Below are positions 25,849-35,828 of a stretch of DNA of 64,000 nucleotides, one piece after another. Position 1 is the stretch's first letter. The number at the start of each line of letters is the position of its first letter. The stretch spans positions 1 through 64,000 of the forward strand of contig NZ_JNXT01000057.1 of assembly GCF_000716675.1 (NCBI RefSeq), given 5' to 3'. The translations under genes and the position numbers were made by a program. A model generated the notes under the pieces. That model did no database searches. It was given only the letters and a program-made list of their open reading frames with translations, and was not told the DNA's origin. The DNA comes from Streptomyces alboflavus. Its GTDB lineage: Bacteria; Actinomycetota; Actinomycetes; Streptomycetales; Streptomycetaceae.

Positions 25849-26000
25849 CAGCGCCGCGTCGGCCCATCCAGGCTTCCCGCAGCGGGAGCCAGGGGCGACC
25901 TGATGTGGGCCGAGTGGGTGAGCCGTGTGGTGGGGCGGGGACGCGCCCGGAGGCGTGCGGCCGAGCGGAACCGGCACCGCACGCCCCGGGCGCGCGAGGG

Positions 26001-27266
26001 TCAGGCGGCGTCACCCCCGAGCACCGGCACCGGCGCCGCGAGCCGACCGGACCTGCCCAGCGAGCGCAGCGCCAGCGCGCAGCCGCCGCCGAGCGCGGCG
26101 AGCGCCAGCCACGGCACCGCGGGCAGCCCCCGGTCGTCCGCCACGTCGAGCAGCGCGCCCATCGCGAGGTTCCCCGCGGTGATGCCGACGCCGCAGACCG
26201 TGTTGTAGAGGCCGTAGTGCGTGGCCACCCACCGCTCCCCCGCGAGCGAGACGACGGTGTCCATCTCGAAGGGGTAGAGCACGGCGTTCGCGGCCGCCAG
26301 GGCCGCCGCGCACAGCAGCAGCGCCGTGACGCCCGCGTACCCGGGTCCGCCCAGGGCGGGCGGCAGGAACGCGGCGCCCATCAGCGCGAGCCCGGCGGCC
26401 AGACACCGCTCCCGTGTCCACGTCCGCCGGCACCAGTCGGTGATCCGCAGCTGCCCGACGAGCGCGACGAGCCCCGACACCACGAACAGCGCACTGGTCG
26501 CGACCGTCGTGGCCGTGCCCCCGCCGAGCAGCCGCTCCACTTCGAGGGGCAGCGCGAGGTACACCTGGAACGACAGGACGTACGAGCCGGTCATGGCGAG
26601 CGAGAACAGCCAGAACGGCCGGTTGCCGAACACCGCCCGCCACTGTCCCCGCGCCGGACCGGCGGAGCCGTCCCCGGCCGCATCCCCCTTGCGTACCGGA
26701 AGGCGCAGCACCTGCACCACCGAGAGCAGGGCGAAGAGGACCGCCGCCACCGCGCACGTGAGCTTGAAGTCCACGCCGGTCAGGGCGAGTCCGACGAGCG
26801 GGCCGAGCAGGATGCCGGTCTGGTAGAAGACGTTGAACAGCGCGAACGCCTCCACGCGGCGCTCCGGCGTGCCCGCCTCGGCGGCGACGTACGCGCGTAC
26901 CGCCGGGTTGAACAGCGCGCCCGCGAGTCCGGTCGCCGCCGACGCGGCGATGAGCACCGGCAGGGTCTGCGCGAACGCGAGCGCCGCGAAGCCGCCGGTG
27001 CGCAGGGCGCACCCGGCGACGATCATCGGCTTGTACCCGAGCCGGTCGGCGAGCGCGCCGCCGACCAGGAACATCCCCTGCTGGGAGAGGTTCCGCACGC
27101 CGAGCACCAGGCCCACCGCCCAGGCGGCGAGCCCGAGTTGGCCGGAGAGGTGGGCCGCCAGGTACGGCATCAGCATGTAGAAGCCGAGGTTGATGCTGAA
27201 CTGGTTGACGAAGAGGAGCTGCACGGCGGGCTCGAAGGTGCGCGCGCGGGCCCAGACCTGGGTCAC
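26001..27266 (-). CDS. MFS transporter coupled to PLP-dependent synthase
   Basis: A 421-residue, twelve-helix MFS exporter (first helix [20 protein letters not shown]; motif-A-like [13 protein letters not shown]). Its GTG start at 27266 overlaps the TGA stop of the upstream PLP-synthase gene by four bases (GTGA), which implies translational coupling and a shared pathway. The likely role is export of the amino-acid-derived product made by the synthase, although this rests only on gene arrangement. A hydrophilic loop near residues 195-215 divides the two halves. Confidence 0.88.
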   Translation of the reverse strand: MTQVWARARTFEPAVQLLFVNQFSINLGFYMLMPYLAAHLSGQLGLAAWAVGLVLGVRNLSQQGMFLVGGALADRLGYKPMIVAGCALRTGGFAALAFAQTLPVLIAASAATGLAGALFNPAVRAYVAAEAGTPERRVEAFALFNVFYQTGILLGPLVGLALTGVDFKLTCAVAAVLFALLSVVQVLRLPVRKGDAAGDGSAGPARGQWRAVFGNRPFWLFSLAMTGSYVLSFQVYLALPLEVERLLGGGTATTVATSALFVVSGLVALVGQLRITDWCRRTWTRERCLAAGLALMGAAFLPPALGGPGYAGVTALLLCAAALAAANAVLYPFEMDTVVSLAGERWVATHYGLYNTVCGVGITAGNLAMGALLDVADDRGLPAVPWLALAALGGGCALALRSLGRSGRLAAPVPVLGGDAA

Positions 27267-28510
27267 TGGACGACGCCTTCGCCCGGTACGGCGACGGGGT
27301 GGCCGTGGGCGCCGACGGGTTCACCGGGACGGCCGGGGCCGCCGCCGGACAGGCTCACCGCACCCCGCGCCTCACCTAGCGCGTCTCCCCGTGCCTCACC
27401 TCGCACGTCTCCCCGCACCCCTTCTCGCGCCTCGCCCCGCACCTCCCACCGCGGAGCCGTCGCGCACCGTCCGGCCCGCCACCTGCTCCACGCCACCACC
27501 CCGTCGCCGGGACCCGGCACCTCCCGGGGCTCGTCCGGGATCGTGCCGGGGCGGCCGAGCAGCCCGTGGGCGTCGCAGTACTCGTCGTTGAACACCGTGT
27601 CGAAGTACCGCTGCGGCCCGTCCGGGAAGACCGCCGCGATCCGGGTGCCGCGCGGCCGGGTGCGGGCGAGCCACGCGGAGACGAGCGCGACCGCGCCCAC
27701 GCTCCAGCCGCCGGAGGCGAACTGCCGCCCGGCGAGCCGCCGCGCGCTGCGCACGGCCTCGGCGGGGCCCACCCAGTGGACCTCGTCGAAGGCGGCGTGG
27801 TCGACGTTCCGCGGGTGGATCGACGAGCCGAGCCCGCGCATCAGGCGGGGCCCGGCGGCGAGCCCGAAGATGGTCGAGGCGACGCTGTCCACGCCGACGA
27901 GTTCGAGGCCGGGCAGGGCGTGCGCGCGCAGGGTCCTGGCGATCCCCGCGGAGTGCCCGCCGGTGCCGACGGCGCACACGAGGACGTCGAACTGGCCGAT
28001 CTGCCGGACGAGTTCGTCGGCGAGGGGCCGGTACGCGGCCTGGTTCTCGGGGTTGTGGTACTGGTTCGGGCACCAGGCCCCGGCGAACTCGGGCCGCTCC
28101 ATCAGCGCGGCGACCCGCTCGACCCGGGCCTGCTGCCAGCCGCCCACGGGCCCGGGTTCGCGGACGAGGTGGACGCGGGCGCCGTGCGCGGTCAGCATCC
28201 GCTCGACGATGGGTTCGAGGCCGGGGTCGGTGACGATGTGCACGGGGTGGCCGTAGTGGACGCCCGCCAGGGCGAGGCCGAGGCCGAGGGTGCCGGACGT
28301 GGACTCGACGATGGGCGCGCCGGGCCGCAACTCGCCGCGGGCGCGGGCCCGTTCGACCATGTGGAGGGCGGCCCGGTCCTTGATGCCGCCGAAGTTGAAG
28401 CCTTCGAGCTTGGCCCAGTAGCCGCGGCCGCCGTCGGGCGTGGGCTCGTCGATCCAGAGCACGGGCGTGTTGCCCACGGCGGCCGCCGCGGGCTGAAGGT
28501 TGCCGATCAT
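27263..28510 (-). CDS. PLP-dependent cysteine-synthase-family enzyme with repetitive C-terminal tail
   Basis: A 415-residue fold-type II PLP enzyme of the CysK/CBS family. The Schiff-base Lys lies in [10 protein letters not shown] (about residue 44), the substrate loop is [15 protein letters not shown] and the phosphate-binding loop is GTGGHSAG. Such enzymes do beta-replacement on O-activated serine and, in secondary pathways (SbnA-like), make diaminopropionate. The tail after residue 350 is unusual: [22 protein letters not shown] repeats. The start is ATG at 28510 with AAGGA upstream. It overlaps the MFS gene and follows the small exported protein, suggesting a three-gene unit. Confidence 0.85.
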   Translation of the reverse strand: MIGNLQPAAAAVGNTPVLWIDEPTPDGGRGYWAKLEGFNFGGIKDRAALHMVERARARGELRPGAPIVESTSGTLGLGLALAGVHYGHPVHIVTDPGLEPIVERMLTAHGARVHLVREPGPVGGWQQARVERVAALMERPEFAGAWCPNQYHNPENQAAYRPLADELVRQIGQFDVLVCAVGTGGHSAGIARTLRAHALPGLELVGVDSVASTIFGLAAGPRLMRGLGSSIHPRNVDHAAFDEVHWVGPAEAVRSARRLAGRQFASGGWSVGAVALVSAWLARTRPRGTRIAAVFPDGPQRYFDTVFNDEYCDAHGLLGRPGTIPDEPREVPGPGDGVVAWSRWRAGRCATAPRWEVRGEAREGVRGDVRGEARGDALGEARGAVSLSGGGPGRPGEPVGAHGHPVAVPGEGVVQ

Positions 28511-28587
28511 GCGGGGGTGTCCTTCGGTGCTTCGGTACGTGGATGGGGGGGTGGCGTGGGAGTCCGCGCGGGAACTCCGGGGCACCC

Positions 28588-28971
28588 TCAGTTCCGGTCC
28601 ACTCCGATGGCGAGAAGGATCTGCTGGCCCGCCTTGGGACAACAGGGTCCGGCGCGGGGCGGCGCGCACCGGGCGAGCCGGGCCGCCGTGTCCGTCGCGG
28701 GTACGCCGCCGAGGGCGTCCTTGCCGGTCTTGCCGGTCTTGCCGCCCGCCCCGTCCTGCCGCTCCCGGTCGGCGGGCTGTGCGGCGAGCGCGGCGGGGTG
28801 CGCCGAGCCCGCGTGCTCGCCGTGGCCGGGGCCCGGGCAGGCGTGGTGGACGGGCGGGACGGCGGTGACCGCGGTCGCGGCGGTGAGCCCGTGCGGCCCG
28901 TGGCACACACCGGCGAACAGCGCGCAGGCGGTGAGCAGCACCACCGAGAGCACGTATCGCACCCGACTCAT
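28588..28971 (-). CDS. small exported Cys/His-rich protein of unknown function
   Basis: A 127-residue protein not recognised as a known family. It has an N-terminal signal-like segment ([19 protein letters not shown], residues 6-24). Clustered His and Cys residues follow ([18 protein letters not shown], then [16 protein letters not shown]). The arrangement suggests metal or haem binding outside the membrane, which is inference. It sits 77 bases upstream of the PLP synthase in the same direction, so the three genes may form an operon. ATG at 28971 is chosen because the hydrophobic segment follows at once. Confidence 0.65.
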   Translation of the reverse strand: MSRVRYVLSVVLLTACALFAGVCHGPHGLTAATAVTAVPPVHHACPGPGHGEHAGSAHPAALAAQPADRERQDGAGGKTGKTGKDALGGVPATDTAARLARCAPPRAGPCCPKAGQQILLAIGVDRN

Positions 28972-29091
28972 AGTGACCACAAAGCTACGCACGGCACACG
29001 AGTCAACGCAAAGCCCAGCGCCGACAACGGCGTGAAACAACGCCACGTACAGCCGAAACGCATCCGCCCGAGGCGGGAGTGGCCGCACATG

Positions 29092-29130
29092 CCGAAGGCC
29101 CGGAATCGATGAACGATTCCGGGCCTTCGG
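29092..29130. terminator. perfect 17-bp hairpin downstream of tRNA-fMet
   Basis: The arms CCGAAGGCCCGGAATCG (29092-29108) and its exact complement (29114-29130) are separated by five bases. It lies seven bases beyond the tRNA 3' end and is the evident terminator of that leftward transcript. Confidence 0.88.
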
Positions 29131-29136
29131 TTTCAG

Positions 29137-29210
29137 TAGCGGGGACAGGATTTGAACCTGCGACCTCTGGGTTATGAGCCCAGCGAGCTACCGAGCTGCT
29201 CCACCCCGCG
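29137..29210 (-). tRNA. initiator tRNA-fMet (CAT)
   Basis: A 74-base cloverleaf on the minus strand starting CGCGGGG and ending CCCCGCTA. The first base does not pair (C1:A72), the hallmark of initiator tRNAs. The anticodon loop is CTCATAA (CAT) below a GGG/CCC stem, and the T-arm is GGTTCAAATCC. CCA is not encoded. No other gene lies between it and its terminator. Confidence 0.95.
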
Positions 29211-29246
29211 TCCGTGCCCGGGCCGAGGGCCGTCCGTGCCCGGGCC

Positions 29247-30476
29247 TCACGTGTTCCCGGCGTGCGTCAGCGTCTCCCAGGCCACGAACAGGTCGTCGGT
29301 CCCCTCGGGCCGCAGCTCGGCGGTGAGCCGCTGGGTCTGCGGCAGGTCGAGGTCGAGGCGTCCGTGCAGGTGGTTGAGGGCGACCTCGGTGTCGGGCCCC
29401 ATGTCGCGCTGGACCCTCCCGCCGCACAGCCAGCCGGGGACAGCGGCGCCGCGCTGGTAGCGGGAGTGGAACTCCAGGGCGGCCTTGAGCCGGTCCTTGG
29501 TCTCGTCGTACAGGTCGACACCTTGATGCCAGGCGGTCTCGGCGATGTGGGCGGTGGCGGCGAGCGAGTAGCTGGCGTGCTTGAAGTTGCGGCAGGTCTC
29601 CTGGGAGAGCCCGTCGGCGAAGGTCTTCTGCCCGAACCAGTACTTCTGGAGCTGGGCCTTCGTGGTGATGCCGCTGCCCTCCGGCGGGACGGGCAGGGGC
29701 CCGTCGGACTTCAGGTAGAAGTAGGCGGGGACGCGGGTGCGGAAGTGGTGGACGGCCCGCTCGAACGACTCGTGGTCGTCGAGGAAGACGGCCAAGCCGA
29801 TGGTGGCGTCGGCCATGACGAGGTCCCAGTTGCCGTTGGACTCGGCGGAGCCGTCGCGGACCTGGGGCAGGTAGGCGTTGCGGAGCATCCGCTCGAAGCG
29901 CAGCAGTTCGCCGTCGGTCCAGCCGTCGTAGGTGTAGCGCACGGCCTCGGCGGCGCGGGCCCAGGAGGTGGCGGCCCAGGCGGTCTGGAGCCCGGCGTTC
30001 GCCTCCGTGTGCCGGGTGAGGACACGGGACCAGGCGTCCATGATCTGCACGGCCTTCGCGGCGTGCGCGCGGTCACCGGTGATGTTGTAGAGCAGCGCGT
30101 GCGTGTACGCGGCGAGCGCGTCCTCCCGCTCCTCGACGCACCCCTGCCCCGGCCGCAGATCAGGCGGACAGGCCACGACCGCGTACGGCTTGGCCGTGTA
30201 GTCGTCCGCGGCGTACTTGCTGGCCCGCATCTGCTCGTACGCCTTGAACCAGGGCTCCTGCCGCGCGGCGACATGCGCGCGCACCCGGTCCAACTGCTTC
30301 TTGCTGACGAGGACCCCGGGGTGGGCGAACGGCAGATCGGCGGCGCGGGCCCGGCGTACGCCTTCGTCCTTGCCGTCGTCCCCACCACACCCCGCGGCGC
30401 CGATTCCCAGGGCCAGGACCACCGCCACCACGAGCCCCACCCGCCCGCCACGGCCCTTGCGCTCCGCTGCCGCCAT
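29247..30476 (-). CDS. alginate-lyase-family lipoprotein
   Basis: A 409-residue predicted extracytoplasmic lipoprotein. The signal peptide ends in the lipobox GAAGC (Cys near residue 27). The mature part resembles alpha/alpha-toroid alginate lyases (PF05426-type): SNGNWDLVMADATIGLAVFL, ETCRNFKHASYSLAATAHIA and AETAWHQGVDLY. It probably cleaves acidic polysaccharides by beta-elimination; the substrate is not predictable. The start is ATG at 30476 with GGAGGTG six to seven bases upstream. The gene stands alone between tRNA-fMet and the ABC exporter. Confidence 0.85.
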   Translation of the reverse strand: MAAAERKGRGGRVGLVVAVVLALGIGAAGCGGDDGKDEGVRRARAADLPFAHPGVLVSKKQLDRVRAHVAARQEPWFKAYEQMRASKYAADDYTAKPYAVVACPPDLRPGQGCVEEREDALAAYTHALLYNITGDRAHAAKAVQIMDAWSRVLTRHTEANAGLQTAWAATSWARAAEAVRYTYDGWTDGELLRFERMLRNAYLPQVRDGSAESNGNWDLVMADATIGLAVFLDDHESFERAVHHFRTRVPAYFYLKSDGPLPVPPEGSGITTKAQLQKYWFGQKTFADGLSQETCRNFKHASYSLAATAHIAETAWHQGVDLYDETKDRLKAALEFHSRYQRGAAVPGWLCGGRVQRDMGPDTEVALNHLHGRLDLDLPQTQRLTAELRPEGTDDLFVAWETLTHAGNT

Positions 30477-30611
30477 CCCGCACCTCCGTAGTCGGGTCGC
30501 GCCCCTGGCAGCGTGCCGTGGGGCGGGTGGGGGTGCAGGGGGTGGTGGGCCATGTGGGGGACGGGTCACCCGATCGGCCGTTCAGGGCTCGCCCCGGGCG
30601 GGGGCCGGCCC

Positions 30612-30662
30612 CTGTCACGGTCGGCGTCTCCGCTGTCAGGACCCGTGTCAGGCCCGTGACAG
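30612..30662. promoter_or_regulatory. inverted CTGTCACGG/CCGTGACAG arms upstream of ABC exporter
   Basis: CTGTCACGG (30612-30620) and its exact complement CCGTGACAG (30654-30662) are separated by 33 bases that contain two more TGTCA boxes. It lies 34 bases upstream of the ATP-binding-protein gene. It could be a repressor operator or a transcript hairpin; no adjacent repressor gene exists to decide. Confidence 0.4.
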
Positions 30663-30695
30663 CCCCGTGAAAGGTGCCGCCGCGACCTTGAGGAC

Positions 30696-31670
30696 ATGAG
30701 GACTTCAGCGATCGCGGTTTCGGGACTGCGCAAGACATTCGGGGACAAGGTCGTGCTCGACGGCATCGGCTTCGAGGTGCCCGCGGGGTCGGTCTACTCG
30801 CTGCTCGGGCCGAACGGGGCGGGCAAGACGACGACGGTGAACATCCTGACCACGTTGATGACGGCGGACGCCGGGGTCGTGCAGGTGGCCGGGCACGACG
30901 TGGCGAGCGGGACCAAGGGGGTGCGGGCGGCCATCGGTGTGACGGGGCAGTTCGCGGCCGTGGACGACTTGCTGTCGGGGCGGGAGAACCTGCTCCTGAT
31001 GGCCGAGCTGAAGCGGGTGCGCAACAAGGAGAAGCTCATCTCGGGGCTTCTCGAGCGGTTCGACCTCGTGGAGTCGGCGCAGAAGCTCGTGTCGACGTAC
31101 TCCGGCGGCATGCGCAGGAAGCTGGACCTGGCGATGACGCTGGTCGGCCGCCCGGAGATCATCTTCCTGGACGAGCCGACGACCGGCCTCGACCCGCGCA
31201 GCAGGCGCACGATGTGGCAGATCGTCCGCGAGCTGGTCGCCGACGGCACCACCATTTTCCTCACCACCCAGTACCTGGAAGAGGCCGACGAGCTCGCCGA
31301 CCGCATCGCGGTCCTGAGCAACGGGAAGATCGCCGCCGAGGGCACCGCCGACGAGCTGAAGCGCCTCATCCCCGGCGGTCACGTCCTCCTCCGCTTCACC
31401 GACCCGGCCGCGTACCGGCACGCCGCCTCCGCCCTGCGCGAGGAGGCCACCAAGGACGACGAGGCGCAGTCCCTGCAGATCCCCAGCGACGGCACCCAGC
31501 GCGAGCTCCGCTCCATCCTCGACTGGCTGGACTCGGTCGACATCGAGGCGGACGAGCTGACCGTGCACACCCCCGACCTCGACGACGTCTTCCTCGCCCT
31601 GACCGAGCGCACCGACACGGGCCTCACCACCGGCACCAACTACCTGAACAAGGCGGCGATCTCCCAGTGA
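30696..31670 (+). CDS. ABC transporter ATP-binding protein, DrrA type
   Basis: A 324-residue nucleotide-binding subunit. It has Walker A GPNGAGKTT, signature motif YSGGMRRKLDLA, Walker B IIFLDEPTTGLD and an H-loop position occupied by TTQYLEEAD, as in the DrrA/daunorubicin-resistance branch. The C-terminal extension (about 225-324) is typical of that branch. It powers export by the membrane partner encoded at 31667, with which it overlaps by four bases (GTGA). It probably exports a hydrophobic drug or metabolite. Confidence 0.92.
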   Translation: MRTSAIAVSGLRKTFGDKVVLDGIGFEVPAGSVYSLLGPNGAGKTTTVNILTTLMTADAGVVQVAGHDVASGTKGVRAAIGVTGQFAAVDDLLSGRENLLLMAELKRVRNKEKLISGLLERFDLVESAQKLVSTYSGGMRRKLDLAMTLVGRPEIIFLDEPTTGLDPRSRRTMWQIVRELVADGTTIFLTTQYLEEADELADRIAVLSNGKIAAEGTADELKRLIPGGHVLLRFTDPAAYRHAASALREEATKDDEAQSLQIPSDGTQRELRSILDWLDSVDIEADELTVHTPDLDDVFLALTERTDTGLTTGTNYLNKAAISQ

Positions 31671-32434
31671 GCACTGTCTCCACGGCCATGGCCGACTCGG
31701 CGATCATGCTGCGCCGCAACCTGAAGCACACCCTGCGGAACCCCGTCACGGTGTTCAACGCGATCCTGTTCCCCATCGTCATGATGCTGCTGTTCGTGAA
31801 GGTCCTCGGCGGCGGCTTCGACGTCGGCGCCGGCGTCGACTACATCGACTACGCGACCCCCGGCCTGCTCGTGATGACCATCAGCTACGGCCTCGGAGCG
31901 ACCTCCACGGCCGTGAACGACGACATGACCAAGGGCATCATCAACCGGTTCAAGACCATGGACGTCTCCCGCGGCGCCATGCTCACGGGCCACGTCGTCG
32001 TCACGACGGTCCGCTGCCTGGTGGCCTGCTCCGCGATCATCGGGATGGCCTTCCTGATGGGGTTCGACCCGGGCGCGAGCGCCGCCGAATGGCTCGGCGT
32101 GCTCGGCCTGATCGTCCTGGTCAGCTTCGCCGCCGCCTGGCTCACCGTCGGCCTCGGCCTCGCCGCCAAGTCGCCCGAGTCGGCGGGCATGGCCACCGTC
32201 CCGCTGATCATGCTGCCGTTCCTGAGCAGTGCGTTCGTCCCCTCGGAGACGATGGGCACGGGCGTACGGCAGTTCGTGGAGTACCAGCCCTTCACGCCGA
32301 TCATCGAGGCGCTGCGCGGCCTCCTCGCGGGCAACCCGTCGAGCGGCGACACGATCGCGGCGGTCGCCTGGAGCGTCGGCTTCGCCGTCATCGGGTACCT
32401 GTGGGCGGTCTCCTCGTTCAAGAAGCGAGCGTGA
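31667..32434 (+). CDS. ABC-2 type permease, DrrB type
   Basis: A 255-residue membrane subunit with six hydrophobic segments, beginning after RRNLKHTLRNPVTVFNAILF and including the family motif region FVPSETMGTGVRQFVEYQPF. It pairs with the upstream ATPase; GTG at 31667 overlaps that gene's TGA, indicating translational coupling. Its 3' end overlaps the convergent AfsR-like gene by 17 bases. DrrAB-type pairs commonly confer self-resistance or export secondary metabolites. Confidence 0.92.
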   Translation: MSTVSTAMADSAIMLRRNLKHTLRNPVTVFNAILFPIVMMLLFVKVLGGGFDVGAGVDYIDYATPGLLVMTISYGLGATSTAVNDDMTKGIINRFKTMDVSRGAMLTGHVVVTTVRCLVACSAIIGMAFLMGFDPGASAAEWLGVLGLIVLVSFAAAWLTVGLGLAAKSPESAGMATVPLIMLPFLSSAFVPSETMGTGVRQFVEYQPFTPIIEALRGLLAGNPSSGDTIAAVAWSVGFAVIGYLWAVSSFKKRA

Positions 32435-35400
32435 CCCCGGCCAGCTCGGACCAGCCGGTCCGCCTCCCCTCCAGAGCCGCCTCGGCGAACCGCGTGTCGC
32501 CGAGGCGGCTCCGCGCCGTCCGCTCGATCCGGGCCGCGTCCGGGTGCGAGCGGTCCGTGAGCCCGAGCACGGCCTCGCCCGCCGCGAGCAGCCGTACGGC
32601 CTGCTCGTGATCGCCCCGGCGCTGCGCCAGGTCCGCGACCCCGACAAGAGCTCGCGCGATCACCGGCGCGTGCCCCGCCTCGGCCGCCGCCGCGCAGGCC
32701 GCCGCCCGGTGCGCGCGGGCCTCGTCGAGGTCGTCGGTGAGATATCCGAGCAGGTCGTACGTCATGGAGCGGATGTTGGCCCGCTCCGCCTCCTCGCCCA
32801 ACAGGTCCCTCGCCACGTCGAGTTGCGCCCGCGCCTGAGCGACGTCGCCGTCCCACCGGGCGAGTTCGGCCTTCGCGAAGGCCAGGACGGCCAGGGAGCC
32901 CGGCCAGGTGACCCGCTCCGCGCACCGCTCGGCATCGGCCAGCGCGGCCGCGCTCGCGGCCTTGTCGCCGAGGAGCCGGTACGACTGCGCCTGCGCCGAC
33001 CGGATCGGGATGACGTCCTCGGTGGCGCCGACCTCGGCGATGGCCGCGATCGCCTGCTCGTAGTGCTCGCACGCGGCGGCGAACTCGCCGCGCACGGCGA
33101 TGCGGGCGGCGAACTCGGTCTGCGCGAAGGAGATGCCGAAGCGCTCGCCGAGGGACTGGAACTCGGCGATGGCCTGGGCGAGGTGCGCGTCCACGTCCTG
33201 TCCGTCCTGGCCGTCCGGCCCGCCGCCTTGGCCGTCCGGCCCCAACATGATCCGCATCTTGCCCATGAGCAGCCGCGCCAGCGCCCGCGCCCACGGGTCC
33301 TCGTGGTCGAGCAGCTCCTCGAACGCCGACACCCCCGCACCCGGCTCCCGCAGCATGCGTTCCAGCGGGGCGACCAGGCCGATCAGCGGGTGGTTGCGCC
33401 GCCCTCCCCGCCCTCGCCTGCCGAACTCGTACGCCTTGTGGATCCACTCCGCGGCCTGGTGCTCGTCGCCGGGCCCGGACGTCACGAACAGCACGACAAG
33501 GCCGTACACCGTGGCCCGTACGTCGTCCGTCACCGCACCGGGCGTCCTGGTGGCCGCGGTGATCAGCTCGAAGCCCTCGGTCCTGTGGCCGCTGAGCCAC
33601 CAGTACCAGCCCGCGCCCGCCGCGAGCCGCATCGCCGCCTGCGCCTCGCCCGCGGCGAGCGCGCCGCGCATGGCCGCGCCGATGTTGTCGTGCTCGGCGT
33701 CGAGCACGGCGAGCCACTCCAGTTGCTCGGCCCGGCGCAGGTGCGGCTCGGCGGTCTCGGCGAGCCCGGAGACGTACGCGAGGTGCTCGCGCCGCGCCAG
33801 GTCCGCCTCGCCCGCCTCCGCGAGGCGCTGCCCGGCGTACTCCTTGATGGTGCCGAGCATCCGGTAGCGGGGCGCGGTGCCGCCCTCGGCGCGGAGCAGG
33901 GACTTCTCGGTGAGGGCGGTGAGGAGTTCGAGCACGTGCTCAGGGGCGAGGACGGCGTCGGCGGCGTTCGCGTGGCCGCCGTCGCCCCCGGGGGCCACGT
34001 CGTCGGCGTACCCCGCGCAGACCCGCTCCGCCCCCTCCAGACTCGCCCCGCCGGAGAACACCGAGAGCCTGCGCAACACCGCACGCTCGGCGTCGGTGAG
34101 CAGCTCCCAGCTCCAGTCGACCACCGCGCGCAGCGTCCTGTGGCGCGGCAGGGCGGTCCGGCTGCCGCTGGTCAGCAGGCGGAACCGGTCGTCGAGCCGG
34201 TGGGCGAGCTGGTCGACGGACATCGTGCGCAGGCGGGCCGCAGCCAGTTCGATCGCCAGCGGCATCCCGTCGAGGGCGCGGCACACCCGCGCCATCGTCG
34301 CCAGAGTGCGCGGGTCGGCGGCGAGGCCCCGGCGCACGGCCCCTGCCCGGTCGCGCAGGAGCTGGACGGCGGGCGAGGACGCGATGGCGTCCGGTCCCGC
34401 GCCGCCGTCCGGCAGGGCCAGCGGCTCGACCTGCCACAGCGCCTCGCCGGTGATGCCGAGCGGCTCCCGGCTGGTCGCGAGGATCCGCAGCCGCCCGCAC
34501 TCGCCGAGCAGCCGGTGGGCGAACACGGCCGCGGACTCGATCACGTGCTCGCAGTTGTCCAGGACCAGCAGCGCGTCCCGGTCCCGGCAGGCGGCGACGA
34601 GCCGGTCCGTCAGATCGGCGTTCGGGGCCCCGCCGAACAGGGCGTCCCGCAGGTCGAGCCCGGCGAGAGCCGCCCGCGCCACGTCACCGTCGGGGCCGAT
34701 GGCGGCGAGCTCCACCAGCCAGGCCCCGTCGGGCAGTTCACCGAGGAGCGTGCGCGCGGTCTCGGAGGCCAGCCTGGTCTTGCCGGAGCCGCCGGGCCCG
34801 ATGAGGGTGGTGAGGCGGTGTGCGCGGAGGCGCTCGCGTACGGCGGCGATGTCGGCGCTCTTCCCGACGAAGCTGGTCAACTCGGCGCGCAGGTTGGTCG
34901 GCCCGGCACCGCCCGAGCCTCCCGTCGGGGCGGCTTCCCCCAACTCCCCCCGTACAAGGGCGCCATGCAAGGCGGCGAGCTCGGGCGAGGGATCGGCGCC
35001 CAGCGCGTCGGCGAGGGCGTCCCGCACGTGCTCGTACGCGGCCACCGCCTCACCGGTGCGCCCGGCGGCGACGAGGGCCCGCATCAGCGAGGCGACGAGC
35101 CGCTCCCGTACCGGATGCGCGGCCACGAGCCCGGCCAGCTCCGTGACGACTTCCGACCCGCGCCCGAGGGCGACCTCCCCCTCGACCCGCTCCTCCGTGG
35201 CGGTCAGCCACAGCGCGTCGAGCCGGGCGACGGCGGCGTCGAAGGGCGCGCTGCCACGCACGCCCACGTCCTCCATGACCGCACCGCGCCACAACTCAAG
35301 CCCTTCACGAAGCACCCGCACCCGCCCGGAAAGGTCCCCCGTACGCACGCACCCCGCGGCGACGAGGCGCTCGAACCGCAGGGCATCGACAGCGTCGGCC

Positions 35401-35672
35401 GCGACCACCAGCCGGTACCCGCCGGCCTGCCCCTCGACAGCGCAGTCCGGCAGCACCTTCCGCAACCGCGACACGAGCCGCTGCAAGGCGTTCGTGGCGT
35501 CGGCGGGCGGAGCGTCCCCCCAGATCCAGTCGACGAGCACGCCCTTCGGAACACCCTGCCCCGCCCGCAGCGCGAGCGCGACCAACAGCCCCCGCAGCCG
35601 CGCCCCCGACACGTCGACCAACCCACCGTCGTCGGTACGCACTTCGAGGGGCCCCAGCATCCGGATCTGCAC
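32418..35672 (-). CDS. AfsR/SARP-type regulator with BTAD, NB-ARC and TPR-like domains (second copy)
   Basis: A 1084-residue regulator with the same architecture as the gene at 9419. The wHTH starts immediately (RMLGPLEVRTDDG) and BTAD runs to about 245. The ATPase begins at SFVGKSADI, with Walker A GPGGSGKTRLASE near 287 and ALLVLDNCEHV near 370. Long alpha-helical repeats occupy about 560-1084. The start is GTG at 35672, as conserved sequence begins there. It is convergent with, and overlaps, the DrrAB-type exporter. The exporter could be a target, but convergent orientation gives no direct support. Confidence 0.88.
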   Translation of the reverse strand: MQIRMLGPLEVRTDDGGLVDVSGARLRGLLVALALRAGQGVPKGVLVDWIWGDAPPADATNALQRLVSRLRKVLPDCAVEGQAGGYRLVVAADAVDALRFERLVAAGCVRTGDLSGRVRVLREGLELWRGAVMEDVGVRGSAPFDAAVARLDALWLTATEERVEGEVALGRGSEVVTELAGLVAAHPVRERLVASLMRALVAAGRTGEAVAAYEHVRDALADALGADPSPELAALHGALVRGELGEAAPTGGSGGAGPTNLRAELTSFVGKSADIAAVRERLRAHRLTTLIGPGGSGKTRLASETARTLLGELPDGAWLVELAAIGPDGDVARAALAGLDLRDALFGGAPNADLTDRLVAACRDRDALLVLDNCEHVIESAAVFAHRLLGECGRLRILATSREPLGITGEALWQVEPLALPDGGAGPDAIASSPAVQLLRDRAGAVRRGLAADPRTLATMARVCRALDGMPLAIELAAARLRTMSVDQLAHRLDDRFRLLTSGSRTALPRHRTLRAVVDWSWELLTDAERAVLRRLSVFSGGASLEGAERVCAGYADDVAPGGDGGHANAADAVLAPEHVLELLTALTEKSLLRAEGGTAPRYRMLGTIKEYAGQRLAEAGEADLARREHLAYVSGLAETAEPHLRRAEQLEWLAVLDAEHDNIGAAMRGALAAGEAQAAMRLAAGAGWYWWLSGHRTEGFELITAATRTPGAVTDDVRATVYGLVVLFVTSGPGDEHQAAEWIHKAYEFGRRGRGGRRNHPLIGLVAPLERMLREPGAGVSAFEELLDHEDPWARALARLLMGKMRIMLGPDGQGGGPDGQDGQDVDAHLAQAIAEFQSLGERFGISFAQTEFAARIAVRGEFAAACEHYEQAIAAIAEVGATEDVIPIRSAQAQSYRLLGDKAASAAALADAERCAERVTWPGSLAVLAFAKAELARWDGDVAQARAQLDVARDLLGEEAERANIRSMTYDLLGYLTDDLDEARAHRAAACAAAAEAGHAPVIARALVGVADLAQRRGDHEQAVRLLAAGEAVLGLTDRSHPDAARIERTARSRLGDTRFAEAALEGRRTGWSELAGVTLAS

Positions 35673-35828
35673 CAGCCGAGTCTGCCACGGGCGCACGACC
35701 CCGCTCCGGGCCGGACCACGCCCTCCTCAGGACGCTCACCAAGGGGCACGCACAGGGCACGCAAGCCCCCTTGAGAACGCCGAAGCGCCCCCACTCGGTG
35801 CAGCAGAGTGAGGGCGCCCAGGCTCGAC

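Noticed and set aside
25905..28256. 783-codon plus-strand open frame
   Set aside because: Antisense to the MFS and PLP-synthase genes, which carry clear family motifs.
32229..35774. 1181-codon plus-strand open frame
   Set aside because: It is antisense to the AfsR-like regulator, whose conserved motifs fix the minus strand. Long antisense frames are usual in GC-rich DNA.
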